In this document: positions 1 through 5,961 of the stretch, one piece after another
How the letters are laid out: each line of letters opens with the position of its first letter
How positions within the stretch are numbered: position 1 is the stretch's first letter
From: Dehalococcoidia bacterium
GTDB lineage: Bacteria; Chloroflexota; Dehalococcoidia; Dehalococcoidales; RBG-16-60-22
Length of the DNA stretch: 8,091 nucleotides
NCBI GenBank assembly: GCA_013202615.1
Contig: JABMRL010000109.1
Coordinates: 1-8,091 of the forward strand
Direction: 5' to 3'
Program-made: the position numbers and the translations under genes
Notes under the pieces: generated by a model
Database searches by the model: none
Told to the model about the DNA's origin: nothing
The model's input: the letters and a program-made list of their open reading frames with translations, nothing else

Positions 1-194
1 GATTGGAGGAGCTGCGAAGACAGGATATAAACCATCACTGATATTTTCGGGAAGTAGAAGCTCCGAGCCCCGCCGGGGTCGCCAGAGATTTGACCTTCCA
101 CAACAGGATTGTGCCATTTATGGCCAGATAACACGCGCTTTTTGGCCAGCGATTCGGCAATAGCCCAAGTTATCAAATCACATGAAATGACGAA

Positions 195-211
195 TCCTGC
201 ACCTTGCAGGA
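195..211. repeat. Short perfect inverted repeat (7-bp stem, 3-nt loop)
   Basis: TCCTGCA and TGCAGGA flank the loop CCT. No T-tract follows on either strand, so it does not look like an intrinsic terminator. It may be a protein-binding dyad or chance. Confidence 0.35.
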
Positions 212-240
212 ACTGCAACACTCACTATTTTCGATGATTT

Positions 241-260
241 GAGTCTCTCGAGGTAGACTC
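241..260. repeat. Short inverted repeat (6-bp arms, 8-nt spacer)
   Basis: GAGTCT at 241-246 is the reverse complement of AGACTC at 255-260. The spacer contains CTCGAG, itself palindromic. No T-tract follows. It lies about 30 bp downstream of the dyad at 195-211, so the two could form one regulatory patch, but no recognisable promoter boxes sit next to them. Confidence 0.3.
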
Positions 261-398
261 TGGCCTGTTGTCGTTGTTGACATATTGCAAATTGGGAGTT
301 TAGCATAGCAGTTGAAATGACAAACCAACAGGCCATTGAACATAAGCTAAGCGACTGATAACTTAGTGGGGAGAAGAATCAATTCAGTAACTGATTAA

Positions 399-548
399 TC
401 CTTTAAGGTTATCGTGTATCAAAAAAATGAGGGCGGCGGTGGCATGGCTTTCTTTGACACGGACAAGGTCGGCGGTGTTATTATTGAGCTGGAGGAGCTA
501 CCACCAGGCGTAGACGAATTTTATGGAAGTACAACATCTGGTGAATAA
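399..548 (+). pseudogene. C-terminal remnant of a VOC/glyoxalase-like protein
   Basis: Between an in-frame TAA (396-398) and a TAA stop (546-548) the frame reads FKVIVYQKNEGGGG, then MAFFDTDKVGGVIIELEE, then a short tail ending in TSGE. The block FDTDKxGGVxIEL is very like the final beta strands of vicinal-oxygen-chelate proteins such as methylmalonyl-CoA epimerase or lactoylglutathione-lyase relatives, where the Glu of IEL is typically a metal ligand. Only about 49 codons are open, against roughly 130-150 for a full VOC protein. I could not find the N-terminal half in any frame upstream. An internal ATG at 444 would give a 34-residue peptide, but no convincing ribosome-binding site precedes it. 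The best reading is a degraded gene. A conserved small ORF is possible but less likely. Confidence 0.5.
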
Positions 549-592
549 TTGCTCCCAGCTATAAATATGGGACGGATGGATATTTCATACAC

Positions 593-616
593 GGTGGTAC
601 TGACAGGAGTACCACC
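593..616. repeat. Perfect 9-bp inverted repeat upstream of the AOR gene
   Basis: GGTGGTACT (593-601) and AGTACCACC (608-616) are exact reverse complements around the 6-nt spacer GACAGG. The repeat ends 38 bp before the AOR start codon. The following sequence is A-rich and has no T-run, so a classical terminator is unlikely. It could be an operator, or a 5'-leader hairpin if transcription begins at the weak TATAAA box at 560-565, for which I see no good -35. The 10-mer TACCACCAGG at 610-619 also occurs at 499-508 inside the VOC remnant. Confidence 0.6.
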
Positions 617-654
617 AGGGAAAAGAATAAAAATTTGTTTAAAGGGAGGCCACA

Positions 655-2523
655 ATGGCTGGAGGTTATGTAGGCAAGATCGGTTTTATTAATCTATCCA
701 ATGGTGAAATCCGCGAACAGGAACTGGATGATTCATTAGCTCGTGATTTTATCGGTGGACACGGACTGGGTGCCCGCATCCTGTTCGAGATGCAGAAGGG
801 AGGAGTTGACCCCCTGGGTCCGGACAACATACTGGGGTTTGTCACCGGCCCGCTGACCGGCACACCGGTACCGACCGGCGGTCGCTATGCAGTGGTGTGC
901 AAATCGCCGCTGACCGGCGGCTGGGGAGACGCCAATTCGGGCGGTTTCTTTGGCCCCGAACTCAAGTTCGCCGGCTGGGATGCGCTTTTCGTCTCGGGGA
1001 TAGCCCCCAGGCCATCGTACCTGCTGGTTACCGACGCCGGCATTGAGATAAAGGACGCCTCTCATCTCTGGGGAAAAGATGCCATTGAAACCGAGGAAGT
1101 CCTGGCAAAAGAGATTGGCGATGCCAAAGTCCGCGTTGCCTGTATTGGCCCGGCATCAGAAAAACTCTCACTAATCAGTGGTGTCTGCAACGACAAAGGA
1201 CGGTACGCAGGTCGCTCCGGCGTTGGTGCGGTTATGGGCTCTAAGAAGCTCAAGGCGGTGGCGGTGAGAGGAAAGGGCAGAGTGACTGTAGCAGACAGTG
1301 CCAGTATCAAAAAGTTAAACCAAGAGTTCACCAAGAAGATGAAGGAAGTGGGCTTCATCCAGACGTTGATAAAATACGGTACCTGCGGCAATACCGTGGC
1401 CGTCGTCGGCTCCGGTGTCAGTCCGGTTAAAAACTGGCAGCTCACCGGCACCGAGTCCTTCCCTACCGTTGAAAAAATAGGCGGTGATAACGTCATCGCC
1501 TACGAGACAAAGAAATACGGCTGTTTCAGCTGTCCCATTCGTTGCGGCGGCATTACCACCGTCCCCTCCGGGAAATATCCGGTAAAAGAGACGCATAAAC
1601 CGGAATATGAGACGGTGGCCGCCTTCGGCAACATGTGCCTGAACGATGACCTCGACTCAATATTTAAATTGAACGACATGTGCAATCGCAGCGGGCTGGA
1701 TACGATATCGGCGGGCAGTGTTCTCGCCTTCGCCATGGAGTGCTACGAACATGGCATAATCACCAAGGCGGACACAGACGGTATAGATTTGACCTGGGGA
1801 AACTCGAAAGCCATGGTCGCCATGACCGAAAAGATAGGACGGCGCGAGGGCTTCGGCGATGTGCTGGCTGATGGGGTGATGGTGGCAGCGAAGAAGATAG
1901 GCAAGGGTGCGGAAAAATACGCCATGCATATTGGCGGGCAAGAGCCCGGCCTGCATAATGCCACTTTCTTCCCGGGACGCGGCACGGGGTTTGTTGCCGA
2001 CCCGACGCCCGGCCGACATACCGCCGCCTCACCCTTCACCCGCGGTGATGTCAATGCCTCTGCCGGCCCATACAAAGAACTCCAGGTTTCCGGCTTTGAG
2101 AAATACCAGTATACAGGTAAAGGGCCAGCCGCAGCTGCCAACACCAATTACTGGCAGGTTGGCGCCAGCGCCGGGTTGTGTCTTATGCCCGTGGTATTCT
2201 CCGGTTGCTATCCGTTATTGGAGCTTATCAATGCTGTGACCGGGTGGGATATGTCGATGAGTGAAGTCCTGAAGACCGGAGCCAGAATCCAGACTCTGCG
2301 GCAGCTCTTCAACATCCGCGAGGGCATATCGCCTTCGGACTTCCGTCTGCCGAATAGAATGGCGGGGATACCGCCTCAGAGCTCCGGGCCCCTGGAAGGA
2401 GTAACAATAGACATTGATACCCTGACAAAGGAATACCGGGAAGCTATGGAGTGGGACCCGAAAACTGGAAAGCCAAGCGACTCCAGCCTCAAAAGGCTGG
2501 GACTGCTGGACCTGGTCTCCTGA
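655..2523 (+). CDS. Aldehyde:ferredoxin oxidoreductase family protein (tungsten/molybdenum, 4Fe-4S)
   Basis: The product is 622 residues, the normal length for AOR-family enzymes, which use a bis-pyranopterin W (or Mo) cofactor and one [4Fe-4S] cluster to oxidise aldehydes to acids with ferredoxin, or the reverse, in the cytoplasm. The N-terminal domain has the family blocks GGHGLGARILF, GPLTGTPVPTGGRYAVVCKSPLTG and GRSGVGAVMGSKKLKAV. Cluster ligands are C290, C293, C297 (CFSCPIRC) and probably C509 (AGLC). PEYET at 316-320 is the usual active-site-region motif, and H455 is a possible counterpart of the active-site His. The two pterin-contacting D-x-x-G-L-(D/C) motifs are altered: NRSGLD (344-349) has Asn, and ASAGLC (504-509) has Ala in place of Asp. 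The sequence is therefore a divergent subgroup whose substrate cannot be named. A GGGAGG Shine-Dalgarno 5 nt before the ATG fixes the start. The stop is 42 bp from the convergent transporter gene, and the gap contains the palindrome GCATTAATGC (2534-2543). Confidence 0.93.
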   Translation: MAGGYVGKIGFINLSNGEIREQELDDSLARDFIGGHGLGARILFEMQKGGVDPLGPDNILGFVTGPLTGTPVPTGGRYAVVCKSPLTGGWGDANSGGFFGPELKFAGWDALFVSGIAPRPSYLLVTDAGIEIKDASHLWGKDAIETEEVLAKEIGDAKVRVACIGPASEKLSLISGVCNDKGRYAGRSGVGAVMGSKKLKAVAVRGKGRVTVADSASIKKLNQEFTKKMKEVGFIQTLIKYGTCGNTVAVVGSGVSPVKNWQLTGTESFPTVEKIGGDNVIAYETKKYGCFSCPIRCGGITTVPSGKYPVKETHKPEYETVAAFGNMCLNDDLDSIFKLNDMCNRSGLDTISAGSVLAFAMECYEHGIITKADTDGIDLTWGNSKAMVAMTEKIGRREGFGDVLADGVMVAAKKIGKGAEKYAMHIGGQEPGLHNATFFPGRGTGFVADPTPGRHTAASPFTRGDVNASAGPYKELQVSGFEKYQYTGKGPAAAANTNYWQVGASAGLCLMPVVFSGCYPLLELINAVTGWDMSMSEVLKTGARIQTLRQLFNIREGISPSDFRLPNRMAGIPPQSSGPLEGVTIDIDTLTKEYREAMEWDPKTGKPSDSSLKRLGLLDLVS

Positions 2524-2565
2524 ACGACTGAAAGCATTAATGCGCGAGGCGCTGTCTCGGATTCA

Positions 2566-3438
2566 TCAGGCTATAGAGATTAGTGCCACACCCGATGCTA
2601 TTAAACACGAGCCAATAATTCGTCCCCTGCCGAATGACTCGCCCAGTATAATAGTGCCCAACAAAACACCAATCACTATGCCGATTTCCCGCGCCGGGAC
2701 GATATAACTCACCTGCGTGAATTGCATAGCCATTAACACTAATCCATAAGCAAAAAACATAAGCAGCCCGGCGATGGGGACAATTTTGAGATTTCCCTGG
2801 CCCTCGTTTCGGACAGCTACCTTGCCGTGGGCGTGAAGCATATATGGGGAAAGCACAACAGCACCACCAAGCGCCAGCAAATACATATAGAGAAACGGAC
2901 TCACGTAACCCACGCCCACCTTGTCCCACACAGACTGTACTGCGTTGACAATACCGGTGAGCATGGCATACCTAACCCCGACATCATGAAAAAGCTTGAG
3001 AGGGTCGCGAAAGAATTGCTGAAAATGACCCCACCAATAAACGGTATATATTCCGGAGATAACCAGAATGATTCCGGCTATGGCAAGTGAAGATATGGTT
3101 TCCTGCAGGATGAAAACTCCGAGTATCGGAACAAGCGCTGGCCCGATGCCTCGAGCAATAGGATAAGCAAGTGAGAGGTCGGCATAGGTATAACTCCGCC
3201 CGAGCAATACGAAATACAGCGCGTGTAATATCACAGTACCCAGTACGAACCACCAACCGGGATAGATGATTGATTCCGTCAACAATAATACAATCGCTAA
3301 AGGAGAAAGAAGTATGCTGATGGATACCAGCATCCACCAGATAAATAGCTCATGATTTGTAGCTCTCTTCGCCAGTAAATTCCAGGAAGCATGGGCTATA
3401 GCTGACAGGAGAATTAACCCGAGTGCAATCAAAGTCAT
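2566..3438 (-). CDS. EamA/DMT-superfamily membrane transporter
   Basis: The 290-residue product is almost wholly hydrophobic, with about ten predicted membrane segments in two repeated halves, as in EamA-type drug/metabolite transporters of the cytoplasmic membrane. Recognisable blocks are HASWNLLAKRA (residues 16-26), YADLSLAYPIARGIGP near the end of the first half, and QVSYIVPAREIGIVIGVLLGTIILGE in the second half. The central loop contains the charged stretch HFQQFFRDPLK. The substrate cannot be read from sequence; relatives export amino acids or other small metabolites. The frame is open back to a TTG at 3477, but that TTG is the first three bases of a -35 box (TTGGCA). I therefore place the start at the ATG at 3438, which matches family N-termini. 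It has no Shine-Dalgarno and lies only 9 nt after the -10 box. The gene is convergent with the AOR gene and divergent from the RraA-like gene. Confidence 0.85.
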   Translation of the reverse strand: MTLIALGLILLSAIAHASWNLLAKRATNHELFIWWMLVSISILLSPLAIVLLLTESIIYPGWWFVLGTVILHALYFVLLGRSYTYADLSLAYPIARGIGPALVPILGVFILQETISSLAIAGIILVISGIYTVYWWGHFQQFFRDPLKLFHDVGVRYAMLTGIVNAVQSVWDKVGVGYVSPFLYMYLLALGGAVVLSPYMLHAHGKVAVRNEGQGNLKIVPIAGLLMFFAYGLVLMAMQFTQVSYIVPAREIGIVIGVLLGTIILGESFGRGRIIGSCLIASGVALISIA

Positions 3439-3447
3439 AGTGGTAAT

Positions 3448-3477
3448 AGTATAGTACCAGCGTATCACGGTTGCCAA
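3448..3477 (-). promoter_or_regulatory. Sigma70-like promoter for the EamA transporter, nearly leaderless
   Basis: On the minus strand TTGGCA (3477-3472) and TATACT (3453-3448) are separated by 18 nt, each matching five of six consensus bases. Transcription would begin near 3441, giving a leader of only a few nucleotides before the ATG at 3438. This agrees with the absence of a Shine-Dalgarno there. Confidence 0.5.
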
Positions 3478-3487
3478 TGAGGCCTCA
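3478..3487. repeat. 10-bp palindrome abutting the EamA -35 box
   Basis: TGAGGCCTCA is a perfect palindrome immediately upstream of the TTGGCA box on the minus strand. The position suits an activator or repressor site, but a 10-bp palindrome alone is weak evidence. Confidence 0.3.
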
Positions 3488-3522
3488 CGCCACGAAATGG
3501 AGCTCGCCGATCCTCAGATGAG

Positions 3523-3543
3523 TAGCGTACGCTAACCTTTAGC
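3523..3543. repeat. Overlapping palindromes in the divergent intergenic region
   Basis: TAGCGTACGCTA (3523-3534) is a perfect 12-bp palindrome. It overlaps a second dyad in which GCTAA (3531-3535) pairs with TTAGC (3539-3543) around CCT. A further TACGCT copy follows at about 3545-3550, giving alternative pairings. The cluster lies between the EamA and RraA-like genes and could be a binding site shared by both. Confidence 0.4.
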
Positions 3544-3645
3544 CTTACGCTTGCTTCCCTATTTGGCCAGGCGCCACATTGAAAATCCAGGCTTGCTGTA
3601 TTTCCTGAAAACCAATAAGCTAAAGGGTAACGCTGCCACACCTGC

Positions 3646-3654
3646 TGATATATT
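3646..3654 (+). promoter_or_regulatory. Possible extended -10 promoter for the RraA-like gene
   Basis: TGATATATT combines a TGn extension with a TATATT box (five of six consensus). No -35 hexamer is visible at normal spacing. Transcription would begin near 3661, about 37 nt before the ATG at 3698. An overlapping TATACT at 3654-3659 is an alternative -10. Confidence 0.35.
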
Positions 3655-3697
3655 ATACTCGCGACAGGTGGGCTAACTGGAACCGGAGGTTTTGGAG

Positions 3698-4375
3698 ATG
3701 GCTGATCCTAGAAAAGAACCGGAAATTCTTGACACAATTCGAAGTAAACTAGACACTGCTTTAGTCTCTGACGCTCTGGATGATTTGGGGGCTCACGAAC
3801 AAGTTATGAGGTCCAACATACGCCCCGTCTATGATGGGGCAACTGTTCTCGGCTATGCCTATCCTGCCATAACTGTGGAAATGTATGAAGTCGGCGATGA
3901 GGGATACCCGGGTATGCCCGAGACGGTTGATTCCCTGAAGCCAAACGACGTACTTGTACTGGGCGGGCACCGGCCATCACATGCGTGTATCTGGGGTGAT
4001 TTAGTCTCCGTAGCCGCCAAAGCCCGCCGCGCCAACGGAGCCGTGATCGATGGCAATACCAGGGACATTCACGAAATCATAAAACTGCAATTTCCGGTGT
4101 TCAGCAGCGGGATAGGAATAGCTACCCCCCTGGGCAGAGCCAGGGTCAGCGCTCATGGTTGTCCGGTACGATGCGGCGGAGTTCTCGTTAACGCTGGGGA
4201 CATCGTATTTGGTGACATTAATGGCGTGGTTGTAATTCCGCGAGAACTTGTAACGGAAGTCATTCCCCTGGCACTGAAGAGAGAGAAGGGGGAGGAGACA
4301 CTTCGCAGCAAACTGCTCAAGGGAGAACTGATGCGCAGTGCTCAACCCAAGGACAGTGATAGTCGGTGGTTATGA
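3698..4375 (+). CDS. RraA-family protein, likely class II pyruvate aldolase/oxaloacetate decarboxylase type
   Basis: The 225-residue product is the usual size for the RraA/DlpA fold. Members such as 4-hydroxy-4-methyl-2-oxoglutarate aldolase cleave 4-hydroxy-2-oxo acids to pyruvate and often decarboxylate oxaloacetate using a divalent metal. The catalytic elements are present: WGDL at 99-102, IDGNTRD at 117-123 with Arg122 and metal-site Asp123, and the following Glu126 (RDxxE). The C-terminal block GGVLVNAGDIVFGDINGVVVIP is also typical. These residues favour an enzyme over the RNase E-inhibitor type of RraA. The frame opens at a TTG at 3692, but GGAGG (3685-3689) is only 2 nt from it and 8 nt from the ATG at 3698, so the ATG is preferred. 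The exact substrate is unknown; the neighbouring dehydrogenase and transporters suggest organic-acid catabolism. Confidence 0.88.
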   Translation: MADPRKEPEILDTIRSKLDTALVSDALDDLGAHEQVMRSNIRPVYDGATVLGYAYPAITVEMYEVGDEGYPGMPETVDSLKPNDVLVLGGHRPSHACIWGDLVSVAAKARRANGAVIDGNTRDIHEIIKLQFPVFSSGIGIATPLGRARVSAHGCPVRCGGVLVNAGDIVFGDINGVVVIPRELVTEVIPLALKREKGEETLRSKLLKGELMRSAQPKDSDSRWL

Positions 4376-4442
4376 CATTCAAAAGGACGCCGATGTACAA
4401 TTACGGTACGCAAGAGCAAGAGTTAGTAAAAATCGGCCGGAT

Positions 4443-4472
4443 TTGCTAGAATATTTCTGAAAGTTTTATTAT
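4443..4472 (+). promoter_or_regulatory. Possible sigma70-like promoter for the ferredoxin-domain two-gene unit
   Basis: TTGCTA (4443-4448, four of six) and TATTAT (4467-4472, five of six) are separated by 18 nt in an A/T-rich stretch. Transcription would begin near 4479, about 24 nt before the start at 4503. Just upstream, AAATC and GATTT form a 5-bp stem around GGCCG and overlap the -35 box. The 127-bp gap after the RraA-like gene makes a separate promoter reasonable. Confidence 0.4.
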
Positions 4473-4502
4473 AAGATATATGCAGAAATTGGAGGTTGAT
4501 GC

Positions 4503-5228
4503 ATGATTATTAACGAAGACTGTATTGGATGTCGGTTATGTGTGCCTTACTGTCCGATGGGTGCTATCAGCATGGACCGGGCAGCCAAGGTAGCCAAGAT
4601 TGACCAGGATGAGTGTGTTGAATGCGGGGTCTGTTTAAGAGCGGAGATATGCCCGGTTGATGCCTTCGTTGAGGAAGTTCATGACTGGCCCCGTTCGGTG
4701 AGGGTTGCTTTTTCCAATCCGCTTGTAGTGCACAAGGAGACCAGGGTCCCCGGTAGAGGCACTGAAGAGGCGAAGACCACCGATGTTACCGGCCGTTTCA
4801 AGAGAGGTTTTGCTGGTGTAACTGCGGAGATGGGGCGCCCCGGTATCGGGGTTAAATTCTACGATGTAGAGAAGATAGCTCAGGCGATGGCCAAAACGGG
4901 GGTAGAGTTTGCCGGCGACAATCCGGTCACTCATCTTATGGTTGACAAGAGCACCGGCAAGATAAACAGTGAAGTTCTCAATGAAAAAGTGTGCTCGGCC
5001 ATGATTGAGAGCATTACCAAGGTAGATAATATACCGGCGGTGATTAAAGCACTGAGGGAGGCCGCTGCACAGATTGAATCGGTTTTTACCCTGACTATCT
5101 CGACCAAACTTGAGGCAGATGGTTCCGCGCTCTGTGAAAAGCCTCTGGAAGAACTTAAAGTGCCTTTATACATCAACGGTAAAGTCAACGTTGGCCTGGG
5201 TCGCCCGTTATTCAAGGAGGAATCATAA
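4503..5228 (+). CDS. 2[4Fe-4S] ferredoxin-domain protein with long uncharacterised C-terminal region
   Basis: The 241-residue product opens with a bacterial-type ferredoxin domain (residues 1-55). The first cluster motif is CIGCRLCVPYCP (C7, C10, C13, C17). The second is C38, C41, C44, C50 followed by Pro, with five residues before the last Cys instead of the usual three. The remaining 185 or so residues match no family I can name. They include the conserved-looking stretch TTDVTGRFKRGFAGVTAEMGRPGIGVKFYDVEKIA, then alternating helices and strands, with extra cysteines at C164 and C211. There is no signal peptide or membrane segment, so it is probably a cytoplasmic electron carrier or a small redox subunit. 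GGAGG lies 7 nt before the ATG. The next gene begins at the base after this stop codon, so the two products very likely act together. A link to the AOR as electron partner is possible but only inferred. Confidence 0.85.
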   Translation: MIINEDCIGCRLCVPYCPMGAISMDRAAKVAKIDQDECVECGVCLRAEICPVDAFVEEVHDWPRSVRVAFSNPLVVHKETRVPGRGTEEAKTTDVTGRFKRGFAGVTAEMGRPGIGVKFYDVEKIAQAMAKTGVEFAGDNPVTHLMVDKSTGKINSEVLNEKVCSAMIESITKVDNIPAVIKALREAAAQIESVFTLTISTKLEADGSALCEKPLEELKVPLYINGKVNVGLGRPLFKEES

Positions 5229-5855
5229 ATGACACATACTTTGCACCGTCAGGGAAGTAAAGAGAGCCTGGATAAAGACTACATCTTTCTGTGTATGGCA
5301 GCCAAGGGGTTTAATGAAGACGGGGCCGACGAAAAAATGCGCGAGTTTCTGAGAATCATGCTGCGCCATAACCCGGTAAACGCAGGCGACATGCGGAGCG
5401 GCAATATGTTTAATTCCAATATGGATGACATATTGTCTAATGTCAGCAACACCAGCATCGTGCATGGCGTTTTTATTGATAGCGATACATCAACTAAAGT
5501 CCTGCAGGAGCTTAAAGACGCTGACCTGGGGATGTCAGTAGTGATCAGTGGTCCGTTTGACTCGGTAGACTGTATCTGTAAAGCGGCCGGCCTCAGTCCG
5601 CACTCGCTTGATTTCTCGGCAGGTATCTGGGGAAACACCAAGAAGTTACCGTCCAAGGACGTCCTGGAAGTTACTACCATGTGCGGTCACGGTATGGTGG
5701 CTTCTAACCTGGTGAAGTCATTGGTTGACGACATAAAAGCGGGACAGATAACTGCTGATGAGGCTGGCAAGGAGCTGGCGAAACAGTGCGCCTGCGGTAT
5801 ATTCAACCCGGCCCGCGCTGCCGAGCTTCTGCAGGGCATGGCATCGGCAGAATAA
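5229..5855 (+). CDS. Conserved-looking cysteine-containing protein of unknown function, partner of the ferredoxin-domain protein
   Basis: I do not recognise this 208-residue family. It is soluble, with no signal peptide or membrane segment. Cysteines are C22, C115, C117, C152, C187 and C189. Most sit in motif-like settings: VDCICKAAGL (113-121), TTMCGHGMVASNLV (149-162) and QCACGIFNPARAAELL (186-201). The two CxC pairs plus the CGH motif could bind a metal or iron-sulfur cluster, or form a thiol active site; this is inference. The middle part (residues 76-110) alternates strand and helix like a small alpha/beta domain. The ATG follows the upstream TAA without a gap. A strong AAGGAGG (5214-5220) inside the end of the preceding gene lies 8 nt before it, showing efficient, probably coupled, translation. 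The gene is convergent with the SDR gene. Confidence 0.8.
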   Translation: MTHTLHRQGSKESLDKDYIFLCMAAKGFNEDGADEKMREFLRIMLRHNPVNAGDMRSGNMFNSNMDDILSNVSNTSIVHGVFIDSDTSTKVLQELKDADLGMSVVISGPFDSVDCICKAAGLSPHSLDFSAGIWGNTKKLPSKDVLEVTTMCGHGMVASNLVKSLVDDIKAGQITADEAGKELAKQCACGIFNPARAAELLQGMASAE

Positions 5856-5862
5856 AGTTTTA

Positions 5863-5902
5863 AGCAGCGGTCGTCTGGCAAATTTAATAGACTTGACCTG
5901 CT
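5863..5902. terminator. Possible bidirectional terminator stem between convergent genes
   Basis: AGCA, GGTC and GTCT on the left (5863-5866, 5869-5872, 5873-5876) pair with AGAC, GACC and TGCT on the right (5889-5892, 5895-5898, 5899-5902). This makes a 12-bp stem with two 2-nt bulges and a 12-nt A/T-rich loop. The flank is only mildly T-rich on the plus strand; on the minus strand the sequence after it is moderately A/T-rich (TTAAAACTTTATT). The location between two converging stop codons supports a terminator role. A separate palindrome, GGCTATAGCC, lies at 5918-5927. Confidence 0.3.
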
Positions 5903-5961
5903 CTTATAGTCCGACCCGGCTATAGCCTTCGGCTCAGATATTAATAGAGCCAATGACATGC

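Larger units (their letters stand above)
1..398. other. Non-coding or degraded upstream region, no gene supported
   Basis: All three plus-strand frames are broken by frequent stops. The longest open stretch runs from position 2 to a TAG at 161-163 and encodes nothing I recognise. The frame ending at the TGA at 39-41 could be the last dozen residues of a gene beginning left of the window (LEELRRQDINHH), but this cannot be judged from so little. I see no tRNA-like or rRNA-like structure. The only ordered elements are two short dyads, listed separately. The region may be decayed coding sequence, because it leads directly into a VOC-like remnant. Confidence 0.5.

Noticed and set aside
68..79. CCCCGCCGGGG as a terminator hairpin
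   Set aside because: The loop is too short for a stable stem and no T-tract follows.
560..565. TATAAA as the AOR promoter -10 (or an archaeal TATA box)
   Set aside because: No acceptable -35 at normal spacing, and the other promoters and Shine-Dalgarno sites are bacterial; kept only as a weak possibility.
736..2147. Several long antisense open frames (up to 144 codons) opposite the AOR gene
   Set aside because: They overlap a strongly recognisable gene, lack ribosome-binding sites and show no family motifs; they are by-products of its codon use.
2827..3090. Plus-strand open frame inside the EamA gene
   Set aside because: It is fully contained in the transporter gene on the other strand, with low-complexity unmotivated sequence.
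3692..3697. TTG start for the RraA-like gene
   Set aside because: It is only 2 nt from the GGAGG site; the ATG at 3698 has normal 8-nt spacing.
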